Source: JBIOJM01 sp044450785
Lineage (GTDB): Bacteria > Planctomycetota > Planctomycetia > Isosphaerales > Isosphaeraceae
Assembly: GCA_044450785.1 (NCBI GenBank)
Contig: JBIOJM010000193.1
Location: forward strand, 1-18,778
Length of the DNA: 18,778 nucleotides
Direction: 5' to 3'
The first letter of the stretch is position 1. Each line of letters opens with the position of its first letter. Of the stretch, positions 1 through 6,477 are shown piece after piece. A program made the translations under genes and the position numbers. The notes beneath the pieces were generated by a model. That model was given only the letters and a program-made list of their open reading frames with translations. It had not been told where the DNA came from and ran no database searches.

Positions 1-60
1 AGGGCGCTGGCGCCGCGCCGCAAGAGACTTGCGGCATCCCTCGCTGACGCTTCGGGTTAA
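1..60. repeat. Palindromic intergenic repeat at window edge
   Basis: A perfect hairpin is visible: GCCGCAAG (17-24), loop AGA, CTTGCGGC (28-35). A smaller one, GGCG-CTGG-CGCC, sits at 3-14. They are followed by CCTCGCTGACGCTTCGGG (40-57), a string I associate from memory with dispersed planctomycete repeats; that association is not tested here. The element lies downstream of the phaR stop and is cut by the window edge, so its full length is unknown. The stretch 61-247 holds no gene, only two weak hairpins (145-157 and 173-191) without a T-tract. Confidence 0.5.
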
Positions 61-247
61 CTGCCCCCAAGAAACGAAGCTCGGGTTTTCTTTTGGGTGG
101 GACGCACGGTGATCAGTTGGGCCATCCCTTGGTCGGCCTGAGATCGCCAGCTTGGCGCGAGCTTAATCGATGCCGTTAGGGGAAAGAACGGTTACCCTCT
201 CGCGAAGGTTGATTCGGTGAGAAGACCTCGACTGATCCGGCGGAACG

Positions 248-835
248 TCACGAGCGGCGATTTCGCGGGGCCCTTCTGGGCTTTCCGTTCTTGTCTCGAT
301 CTTCGAGGCGGTCGAGCCGCTCTTCCAGGACGTCAAGCGGGTGATTCGTGGGCGGACGCAATGACGGCTGCCCCGCGCCGGCTTCAAGCCGGCCGACCCG
401 GTCCGACAGTTCTTCGATCCGTCGGTTGGCGGCATCCGGACCTGGCGCGATGGGCGCGAGGGCCGGCACGAAAGACGACATCCAGTCCAGCGGCAAGGCG
501 AACGGGATCGTCGCCTTTTGCCAGGTCTCGATCGCCGCCAGCGACTGCCTCAGGTAGCCCCGCCAGACTTCCAGCGCGATGTCATTGGCGCGAAGGATAT
601 TGTGGAGCATCGCGACGGGGAACATTTCCATCTTGTGCGGATGACGCTCGGCGAGAATCTGGGTGAGGATCTGCCGCGTCAGGTCCTCGTCGCTTTTGCT
701 GTCAAGTACCTGAACCGTCCTGCCGGCAAGGACGTAGCTTTCGACATCCTGGAGCGTCACGTACTGTCGCTGGCTCCGGTCGTAAAGCCGTCGATTCGGG
801 TAACGCCGGATTTTCACCGTCGATTCGTCACTCAT
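248..835 (-). CDS. phaR: PhaR-type PHB-responsive repressor
   Basis: This is a 195-residue regulator of polyhydroxyalkanoate synthesis. Family knowledge: PhaR binds both DNA and nascent PHB, and releases phasin and phaR promoters when polymer accumulates. The N-terminal PHB/PHA accumulation regulator domain is at residues 8-61, with the hallmark IRRYPNRRLYD (9-19), YVTLQDV (25-31) and DLTRQIL (51-57). A middle segment (about 65-125) resembles the PHB-accumulation repeat region. Residues 137-180 are charged and heptad-like, and the tail is Arg/Lys-rich. The start is the ATG at 835; the RBS is only a weak GTGGGG. The gene is divergent from the phasin, the usual arrangement for an autoregulated PhaR. 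The family is best known from Proteobacteria, so the host is notable. Confidence 0.93.
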   Translation of the reverse strand: MSDESTVKIRRYPNRRLYDRSQRQYVTLQDVESYVLAGRTVQVLDSKSDEDLTRQILTQILAERHPHKMEMFPVAMLHNILRANDIALEVWRGYLRQSLAAIETWQKATIPFALPLDWMSSFVPALAPIAPGPDAANRRIEELSDRVGRLEAGAGQPSLRPPTNHPLDVLEERLDRLEDRDKNGKPRRAPRNRRS

Positions 836-867
836 GGCGCATACCCCACGTCAAGATCTCTGGAATA

Positions 868-879
868 TTGCGGTCGCAA
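868..879. promoter_or_regulatory. Candidate PhaR operator upstream of phaR
   Basis: The perfect palindrome TTGCG-GT-CGCAA lies 33 bases upstream of the phaR start, in what would be its 5' leader or promoter. Known PhaR sites are described as TGC-rich with CTGC/GCAG-type half-sites. The match here is in style only, and the assignment to PhaR is inference. Confidence 0.4.
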
Positions 880-894
880 CAATCAGCCTCCAGA

Positions 895-923
895 ATTGTA
901 ACCGTCGAGCAGGAAAACGACCA
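895..923 (-). promoter_or_regulatory. Possible phaR promoter
   Basis: On the minus strand a TACAAT -10 hexamer (895-900) is preceded at 17 bases by a poor -35, TGGTCG (918-923). Transcription would start near 888 and run through the palindrome at 868-879. Only the -10 is convincing. Confidence 0.3.
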
Positions 924-959
924 GTCCTTTCCAGGGATTTCAGCGAAACATCAACATTT

Positions 960-974
960 TTGCGTTTGCAGCAA
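960..974. promoter_or_regulatory. Candidate PhaR operator upstream of phasin gene
   Basis: The inverted repeat TTGC-N7-GCAA is flanked by T-runs on both sides (957-961 and 975-979). It ends 8 bases upstream of the phasin -35 box. It shares TTGC/GCAA half-sites with the palindrome at 868-879, which suggests one regulator serves both sides of the spacer. PhaR is the obvious candidate, by inference. Confidence 0.4.
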
Positions 975-982
975 TTTTTCCC

Positions 983-1010
983 TTGACGGCGAAAGTCATC
1001 GCGGTAGGAT
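983..1010 (+). promoter_or_regulatory. Sigma-70-type promoter of the pha series
   Basis: TTGACG (983-988) and TAGGAT (1005-1010) are separated by 16 bases, a good match to the housekeeping consensus in a GC-rich genome. The start point would be near 1017, giving a leader of about 90 bases before the phasin ATG. The TTGC-N7-GCAA repeat lies just upstream. Confidence 0.55.
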
Positions 1011-1106
1011 AGAGATCAGGGCCGGCCGACGATCTCGGGATGACCCGGGCGGACCGGCTGGCGGCCTCCCTCAAGCTCCTGCAACCGCAGCGAGGAGTGG
1101 CAAGCC

Positions 1107-1559
1107 ATGTTCGAACAAGTTCTCGACAATTTCCGCAAGGCGTCCGAATCGACGATCCAGTTTCAGCAGGAGATGTTCCGGCAGTGGAGCCGCCAGTGGG
1201 CGCAGGCTCCCGGCATCTCGACGGCGGCGACGGCCCCGTTCGCCGACCCCGGCGCGTGGGCCGAACAGTTTCACGATATTCAGAAGTACTGGGCAAAATC
1301 GGTGACCGAGCTGCTCAAGAAGCACAAGGACACGCTCGACGCCCAGTACGAAACCGGCGTGAAGACCATTGAAGATGCGTTCCGCGTGGCGGACGCGAGG
1401 GACCCTGCGCAGTATCGGCGGCTGACCGAGGAACTGTGGCGTCACAGTTTCGATTGCCTGAAGACTGTGGTCGAAGACCAGATGCACGAGTTCCAGACGA
1501 TGAGTGAGACGTTCAGCGAGGCGGCGTCGAAGGGCTTCGCGGCGGCCGGTAAGGGTTGA
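1107..1559 (+). CDS. phaP: Phasin-family PHB granule protein
   Basis: This 150-residue protein is the expected size for a phasin, the small amphipathic protein that coats PHB granules. It is nearly all predicted helix, with no cysteine near its N-terminus and no signal peptide. It is rich in Gln, Glu and aromatic residues (QFQQEMFRQWSRQW at 18-31), with an Ala/Gly-rich tail. The region from about 60 to 140 has heptad-like spacing suited to a coiled coil. GAGGAG at 1092-1097 is well spaced from the ATG. It is the first gene after the promoter at 983-1010 and divergent from phaR, as in many PHB producers. Phasins diverge quickly, so the call rests partly on context. It could instead be a second PhaE-like accessory protein. 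Confidence 0.75.
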   Translation: MFEQVLDNFRKASESTIQFQQEMFRQWSRQWAQAPGISTAATAPFADPGAWAEQFHDIQKYWAKSVTELLKKHKDTLDAQYETGVKTIEDAFRVADARDPAQYRRLTEELWRHSFDCLKTVVEDQMHEFQTMSETFSEAASKGFAAAGKG

Positions 1560-1656
1560 GCCGAGGGTTAGCGGACGAAGGGCTCGGACGCGGGTGCCGG
1601 GCTCGGCGGCAGGTCTTGGGCGCGGCCGTCCGGGTCAAAACCAGATCCGGCCCCGA

Positions 1657-1677
1657 CCCGCCCTCTACGGCGGGAGG
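1657..1677 (+). promoter_or_regulatory. Hairpin overlapping the phaA ribosome binding site
   Basis: CCCGCC (1657-1662) and GGCGGG (1669-1674) form a perfect 6-bp stem with loop CTCTAC. The 3' arm covers half of the Shine-Dalgarno GGGAGG (1672-1677), which serves the phaA ATG at 1686. Such a hairpin could reduce thiolase translation. Its regulatory use is speculation. Confidence 0.4.
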
Positions 1678-1685
1678 TCAGGACG

Positions 1686-2867
1686 ATGGCGAGCAATCTT
1701 TCGGTGATCGTGGCCGGAGTCCGGACGCCCATCGGTGCCATGAGCGGCACCTTGGCGGCGGTCCCCGCGACGCAACTGGGAGCGACCTGCATCAAGGCCG
1801 TGCTGGCGAAGGCCGGGATGCCGGGCGGCAGGGTTGATGAGGTCGTGATGGGAAACGTGGTCGGCGCGGGCCTCGGCCAGAACCCGGCGCGCCAGGCGGC
1901 GATCTACGCGGGGCTTCCCCCTTCCGTCGGCGCGATGACCGTGAACAAGGTTTGCGGCTCCGGCCTCAAGGCGGTCATGCTCGCCGACCAGGCCATCCGA
2001 CTGGGGGAGGCGTCGGTGGTGTTGGCCGGCGGCATGGAGAACATGAGCCGGGCCCCGTATCTGTTGTTGAAGGCCCGCGAGGGCTACCGGATGGGCAACG
2101 GGGAACTCGTCGACGCGATGGTCAACGATGGCCTCTGGGATGTGTACGGCAACAAGCACATGGGGACATACGGCGACCGCTGCGCCGCCAAGTTCGGGTT
2201 CAGCAAGCAGGCTCAGGACGATTTCGCGGTCCGTTCACATACTCGCGCCCGCAAAGCCATCGAAGCTGGGGTCTTCGCCGACGAGGTCGTGGCGGTGGAG
2301 ATCACCGTCCGCGGCAAGACGACGACGGTCACCGCCGACGAAGGACCCTCCAAGTTCGACGAACCCAAGCTCCGCGCCCTCAAACCGGCCTTCAGTCCCG
2401 AGGGTACGATCACGGCTGGAAACGCGTCGAGCATCAACGACGGCGCGGCGGCCTTGCTCGTGGCCTCGACAGCCGCTTGCCAGGAGCTATCGCTCAAGCC
2501 GCTGGCCCGGATCGTGGGGGCGACGACCTTCAGCCAGGAGCCCGAGTGGTTCACCACCGCGCCGATCGGTGCCTTGAAGAAATTGCTGGAGCGGGTCGGC
2601 TGGACGGTCGCCACGACGGACCTGTTCGAGATCAACGAGGCGTTCGCGGCGGTCACGATGGCGGCCGAGCATGAGCTGTCGATTCCCGCCGAGAAAGTCA
2701 ACATCTACGGCGGCGCCGTGGCCCTGGGCCACCCGATCGGTTGCAGTGGAGCGCGGCTCCTGGTGACCCTGCTCAACGGTCTCAAGCGGACCGGCGGCCG
2801 TCGCGGGATCGCGTGTCTGTGCATCGGCGGCGGCGAGGCCGTCGCGCTGGCGGTCGAACTCCTTTGA
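1686..2867 (+). CDS. phaA: Acetyl-CoA acetyltransferase (beta-ketothiolase)
   Basis: This 393-residue thiolase condenses two acetyl-CoA to acetoacetyl-CoA, the first step of PHB synthesis. The length equals the family norm. The catalytic residues are in place: nucleophile Cys90 in NKVCGSG, His349 in GHPIGCSG, and Cys379 in CIGGG; NEAFA precedes the last two. The start at 1686 has GGGAGG 9 bases upstream. It lies 126 bases downstream of the phasin and just upstream of the synthase accessory subunit, with its TGA touching ATG codons at 2867 and 2870. The biosynthetic direction is inferred from the PHB neighbours; the same fold also serves degradative thiolases. Confidence 0.95.
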   Translation: MASNLSVIVAGVRTPIGAMSGTLAAVPATQLGATCIKAVLAKAGMPGGRVDEVVMGNVVGAGLGQNPARQAAIYAGLPPSVGAMTVNKVCGSGLKAVMLADQAIRLGEASVVLAGGMENMSRAPYLLLKAREGYRMGNGELVDAMVNDGLWDVYGNKHMGTYGDRCAAKFGFSKQAQDDFAVRSHTRARKAIEAGVFADEVVAVEITVRGKTTTVTADEGPSKFDEPKLRALKPAFSPEGTITAGNASSINDGAAALLVASTAACQELSLKPLARIVGATTFSQEPEWFTTAPIGALKKLLERVGWTVATTDLFEINEAFAAVTMAAEHELSIPAEKVNIYGGAVALGHPIGCSGARLLVTLLNGLKRTGGRRGIACLCIGGGEAVALAVELL

Positions 2868-2893
2868 TGATGGCCCTCGCGGAGGTCAACGCA

Positions 2894-3358
2894 ATGTCCG
2901 GAAATCAAAGCAAAACGGACGAGCCGGCGGGCCTTCCGGCCAACCCGCTCATGGAGATGTGGTCGAAATACCTGGAGCAATCCGGTCTTCAGACCCAGGC
3001 GGCGATGGAGGGCCTCCAGTCGTTCGCCGACCCGCAGCGCTTCCAACAAAGCTGGCTGGACGCCCTCTCCCATAGCCTTGAGGGCTTCATGAGGACCCCG
3101 GCGTTTCTCGAGGCGCTCAAGGTCAATCTCAAGACCATGACCGACATGAAGAAGATGCAGGACCAGATGATCGAGGACACGGCCCGGCACATCGGTGCGC
3201 CCCTGGCGTCCGACATTCATGGCCTTTTCGAGCGACTGAACGTCATCGAGCAGTCGATCCTCGCCCGGCTTTCAGCCATCGAGGAGAAACTCGAAGCGCT
3301 CGAGCCGAAAACCCCCAAGAAAGCGGGACAGGGACATCAGGGTTCGTCCCATTCTTGA
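2894..3358 (+). CDS. phaE: Short PhaE-like PHA synthase subunit
   Basis: This 154-residue protein probably partners PhaC as the non-catalytic synthase subunit. It carries FMRTPAFLEALK (65-76), then a helix ending in DTARHIGAPLASDIHGLFER (95-114) and a C-terminal coiled-coil stretch (115-137). That series resembles the C-terminal part of class III PhaE proteins. Classical PhaE is about twice as long, whereas the class IV PhaR subunit of Bacillus is nearer this size, so this is a shortened or intermediate form. The start at 2894 is chosen for GGAGG at 2881-2885; in-frame ATGs at 2867 and 2870 would add 8-9 residues. It is separated from phaC by phaB, unlike the usual adjacent phaE-phaC. The gene symbol is tentative. 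Confidence 0.7.
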   Translation: MSGNQSKTDEPAGLPANPLMEMWSKYLEQSGLQTQAAMEGLQSFADPQRFQQSWLDALSHSLEGFMRTPAFLEALKVNLKTMTDMKKMQDQMIEDTARHIGAPLASDIHGLFERLNVIEQSILARLSAIEEKLEALEPKTPKKAGQGHQGSSHS

Positions 3359-3492
3359 GCATGGCGGATGACGGATTGGCGAGGGCGGAGCGTTGCCGAA
3401 CTCAGGATTACGCAGGGCCGCGAGTCGTTTTCGATCCGTCACCCGAACATAAATCGATGCTTGATCAATCACGATTTTCGGAGACTTCGACC

Positions 3493-4287
3493 ATGTCCAC
3501 CGTGTCCAAGGAGGTCGTCACGATCGAAGACGAGCTACCGAGCTTCAGCCTCGCGGGGAAGAAGGCGTTTGTGACCGGTAGCTCGCGAGGGATCGGCCGT
3601 TCGATCGCGCTGGCGCTGGCGTCGGCCGGGGCCGACGTCGCGATCAGTTGCAACACGGGTGGGATCGCCGCCCAGGAGGTGTGCGACGCGATCCACAAGC
3701 TCGGACGCAAGGCCGAGCTCTACGCCCACAACATCGCCGTCGAGGCCGAGGTCGAGGCGATGTGCGGCGAGGTCCGGCGCGACTTCGGCGACATCGACAT
3801 CCTCGTCAACAACGCCGGGATCACCCGCGACCGGTCGTTCAAGAAGCTCACCAAGGAGGCCTGGGACGAGGTGATCAACACCGACCTCACGAGCGTCTTC
3901 CTCACCACCAAGCAGTTTATCGACGGGATGTCCGACCGGGGGTGGGGCCGGGTCGTGAATATCTCCAGCATCGTGGGAGAGATTGGTAACTTCGGCCAGG
4001 CGAATTACGCTGCCGCCAAGGCCGGCCTGATCGGCCTGACCAAGACGCTGGCTCGCGAATACGCCCGCAAAGGGGTGACCGTCAACGCCGTGGCCCCCGG
4101 GTTCATCCGGACCAGAATGACCGAACCGATCCCCGAAAAGGCGCTCGAGCAAGTGACCTCGATGACGCCCGTCGGGCGGCTCGGCGAGCCGTACGAGATC
4201 GCCGCGGGGGTGCTCTTCCTCGCCTGCCCAGCGGCGGGGTTCGTCACGGGTTGCGTGCTCGATATCAACGGCGGGCTTTCCATGTGA
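3493..4287 (+). CDS. phaB: Acetoacetyl-CoA reductase (SDR family)
   Basis: This 264-residue short-chain dehydrogenase would reduce acetoacetyl-CoA to (R)-3-hydroxybutyryl-CoA with NADPH, giving the monomer for PhaC. The cofactor motif TGSSRGIG is at 28-35 and NNAG at 106-109. The catalytic Ser159, Tyr172 and Lys176 lie in NISSIVGEIGNFGQANYAAAK-type sequence, of which GNFGQ and NNAGITRD are typical of PhaB. There is an N-terminal extension of about 20 residues before the fold. The start at 3493 is preferred for CGGAGA at 3479-3484; upstream in-frame starts reach back to 3355 but would encode unlikely sequence. The nearest alternative is FabG, which shares all motifs; context favours PhaB. Confidence 0.88.
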   Translation: MSTVSKEVVTIEDELPSFSLAGKKAFVTGSSRGIGRSIALALASAGADVAISCNTGGIAAQEVCDAIHKLGRKAELYAHNIAVEAEVEAMCGEVRRDFGDIDILVNNAGITRDRSFKKLTKEAWDEVINTDLTSVFLTTKQFIDGMSDRGWGRVVNISSIVGEIGNFGQANYAAAKAGLIGLTKTLAREYARKGVTVNAVAPGFIRTRMTEPIPEKALEQVTSMTPVGRLGEPYEIAAGVLFLACPAAGFVTGCVLDINGGLSM

Positions 4288-4363
4288 CACGCAGGTCAAC
4301 CGAGCCCGGCCGGAAGATGCGGACGGGCCGGACGAAACACTCGAGAGAAAGGTCGGTACCGCC

Positions 4364-5470
4364 ATGGTCAACCCGGTGTTCGATCTGTTCGTCAGCCAGC
4401 AAAAGGCCTCTTACGACGAAGCCTTGAAGATGTGGCAGCGCATGTTCAGCCTCCCCCGGGTTGCCGAGCAGGCGAGGGAGAACCAGGTCTGCATGACGCC
4501 TCACGAAGTCGTTTACGAACAGGGAGCGCTCCGGCTGCTGCACTATCACCGGGGCACTCCCGCGACCTACGCCGAACCGATCCTGGTCTGTTACGCGCTG
4601 GTCAACCGTCCCTATATTCTCGACATCCAACCCCCCCGGAGCGTTGTCAATCGCTTCCTCGACCGCGGCTTCGAGGTTTACATGATCGACTGGGGGATCG
4701 CGACGGCTTCCGACCGCAGCCTGACCCTCTCTGACTACACTCGCGGACACCTCAAGAGCGTGTCCGACTTCCTGCTCGAACACGCCGGGACGCAGGATTA
4801 CAACCTCCTCGGCTATTGCATGGGGGGAACGATCTCGACCCTCTTCACCGCCACGTACCCTAGGCCGGTGAAGAACCTGATCCTGATGGCGGCACCGATC
4901 GATTTCTCGGGCGAGCACGGACTTCTCCAGGTCTGGACCGACGAGAAGTACTTCGACGTCGATGCCCTGGTCGACACCTTCGGCAACTGCCCCGCCCCCT
5001 TCCTGCAACACGCCTTCCAGTTGATGAGGCCGGTGCAAAACTATTACAGCAAGTTCACCGGCTTCTTCGACAAGATGCACGACGAGAAGTTCGTCGATAA
5101 CTTCTTCGCCATGGAGAAATGGACGAACGACAACATCCCCGTCGCGGGCGAGACGTTCCGTGAGTTCGTCAAGAAGCTCTACCAGCGCAACCAGTTGGTC
5201 AAGGGTGAGTTCTCGTTCGGACTGGGCGAGCCGGCCGTCGATCTCAAGAAGATCACGTGCCCGCTGCTGCTCTTGGCCGCCAAGGGCGACCACCTCGTGC
5301 CGCCTTCGCAAACGCTGGGGATCCTGCCTTACGTCGGGTCGAAAGACACCAAGTCGATGGAGATCGACGCCGGCCACGTCGGCCTGGCGGTGAGCTCCAA
5401 GGCCCACAAGCAGTTCTGGCCGGAGGCGACGAAGTGGGTCGCCGACCGTTCCACGGTGGTGAAGTCGTGA
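4364..5470 (+). CDS. phaC: PHA synthase catalytic subunit, class III/IV type
   Basis: This 368-residue polymerase joins 3-hydroxyacyl-CoA units into PHB at the granule surface. It is an alpha/beta hydrolase with the lipase-like box GYCMGG (150-155) and nucleophile Cys152. The triad is completed by Asp309 in AAKGDHLVPP and His338 in DAGHVGL. The length fits two-subunit synthases (about 350-370) rather than class I or II enzymes (over 550), which agrees with the PhaE-like partner encoded at 2894. NRPYILDIQP and VYMIDWG are typical PhaC strings. The RBS is weak: AAAGG sits 11 bases from the ATG. No membrane segment or signal peptide is visible. Confidence 0.95.
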   Translation: MVNPVFDLFVSQQKASYDEALKMWQRMFSLPRVAEQARENQVCMTPHEVVYEQGALRLLHYHRGTPATYAEPILVCYALVNRPYILDIQPPRSVVNRFLDRGFEVYMIDWGIATASDRSLTLSDYTRGHLKSVSDFLLEHAGTQDYNLLGYCMGGTISTLFTATYPRPVKNLILMAAPIDFSGEHGLLQVWTDEKYFDVDALVDTFGNCPAPFLQHAFQLMRPVQNYYSKFTGFFDKMHDEKFVDNFFAMEKWTNDNIPVAGETFREFVKKLYQRNQLVKGEFSFGLGEPAVDLKKITCPLLLLAAKGDHLVPPSQTLGILPYVGSKDTKSMEIDAGHVGLAVSSKAHKQFWPEATKWVADRSTVVKS

Positions 5471-5485
5471 CGGTAGGGCGGCGCC

Positions 5486-5505
5486 GTCTCGTGACGTCAC
5501 GGGAC
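5486..5505. promoter_or_regulatory. Palindrome between phaC and the second SDR gene
   Basis: The core CGTGACGTCACG (5490-5501) is a perfect 12-base palindrome. It extends to 20 bases with one T-G pair, giving an RNA hairpin with an 8-bp stem and ACGT loop. It lies 15 bases after the phaC stop. It could be an operator or a processing hairpin; there is no T-tract to make it a terminator. Confidence 0.4.
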
Positions 5506-5549
5506 GCGCCCGCCCGGCCGGCACGACCCTCGACAGAGGAGTGCGAGGG

Positions 5550-6365
5550 ATGAACGTAGAGGACAAGGTCGCCGTCATCACCGGAGCGGGTAGCGGTATC
5601 GGCCAGGCGATCGCGACTGAACTCGCCGAGCGCGGGGTCCGTGGGATCGGGCTCGTCGACCTGAGCGAGAGCGTCCTTCGGGTCGCCGACGCGATCAACG
5701 ACCATTGCAATAAGCATGTCGGCGAGGCCATGATCGGCGACGCCACCGACCCTGCGTTCCGCAAGAAGGTGTTTGACGTGATGCAGGCCCGCTACGGGAC
5801 GCCGAGCATCTGCATCCCCGCCGCGGGCATCGCCCGCGACCGGCTCGCGGTCAAGATCGACAAGGAGACCGGAAAGGCGGATATCTACCCGCTCGAAGTC
5901 TTCCACCAGGTGATCGAGGTCAACCTGCTGGCCCCGATTTACTGGGGCATGGAAATGGTCGCGAGGATCGCCGAGGACCGGCTCCGCAACGGTTTGAAGC
6001 GCTGGGGCCCGGACGAAGCAATTCAAGGGACGATCATCTTCATCGGCTCGGTGTCGTCGCAGGGGAACCCGGGACAGATCTCCTACGCCGCGACGAAGGC
6101 GGGGCTTGAAGGGGCCGCGGCGACGCTGGCGAAGGAGGCGATCTATCACGGAGTTCGCTCCGCGGTGATCCACCCCGGCTTTACCGACACGCCGATGGTT
6201 CGCGCGCTGGGGGAGAAGTACATCAACGAGCATATTCTCCCTCACACGCAGCTTCGTCGCCTGATCCAACCCGAGGAGATTGCCGACGCGATCTATTTCC
6301 TGATCTGCAACTCGGCCGTCAGCGGTGAGCTCTGGGCGGACGCGGGCTGGCACCCGTCGGCCTGA
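5550..6365 (+). CDS. Second short-chain dehydrogenase of the pha locus
   Basis: This 271-residue SDR-family oxidoreductase has an unknown substrate. The dinucleotide motif TGAGSGIG is at 11-18. The active-site residues Asn125, Ser167, Tyr179 and Lys183 are present (SYAATK at 178-183). The structural NNAG motif is replaced by PAAG (90-93), and a loop of about 20 extra residues (103-115 and around 143-158) enlarges the region before the catalytic Ser. The start at 5550 has GAGGAG at 5536-5541; an in-frame GTG at 5541 would overlap that site. It is the last gene before the hairpin terminator at 6377. It may be another 3-hydroxyacyl-CoA dehydrogenase or reductase acting on PHB precursors or breakdown products, by inference from position only. 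Confidence 0.85.
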   Translation: MNVEDKVAVITGAGSGIGQAIATELAERGVRGIGLVDLSESVLRVADAINDHCNKHVGEAMIGDATDPAFRKKVFDVMQARYGTPSICIPAAGIARDRLAVKIDKETGKADIYPLEVFHQVIEVNLLAPIYWGMEMVARIAEDRLRNGLKRWGPDEAIQGTIIFIGSVSSQGNPGQISYAATKAGLEGAAATLAKEAIYHGVRSAVIHPGFTDTPMVRALGEKYINEHILPHTQLRRLIQPEEIADAIYFLICNSAVSGELWADAGWHPSA

Positions 6366-6376
6366 GACGGGCGATC

Positions 6377-6452
6377 CGTCGGGCGGTCCGGCGAAGCATG
6401 ACCCACCAACCGGTGAGGATCATGACTCGCAGACCCGCCCGACGTTTCTTTT
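6377..6452 (+). terminator. Nested hairpin with T-tract ending the pha series
   Basis: CGTCGGGCGG (6377-6386) pairs perfectly with CCGCCCGACG (6435-6444), directly followed by TTTCTTTT (6445-6452). Inside, CATGA-CC-CACC (6397-6407) pairs with GGTG-GG-TCATG (6412-6424) through two single-A bulges, closed by an AACC loop. The 10-base single strands on each side of the inner stem are equal in length. The T-tract supports intrinsic termination after the SDR gene. Because the malic enzyme ATG is only 25 bases further on, attenuation or a regulatory RNA is also possible. Confidence 0.6.
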
Positions 6453-6477
6453 CGAGCACGGGAACTGAGACCATCGC

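Noticed and set aside
3355..3492. N-terminal extension of phaB to the first in-frame start
   Set aside because: It would add 46 residues unlike any SDR N-terminus. The ATG at 3493 has a better ribosome binding site.
4265..5764. 499-residue open frame on the minus strand
   Set aside because: Antisense to phaC and the second SDR gene; low-complexity product without family features.
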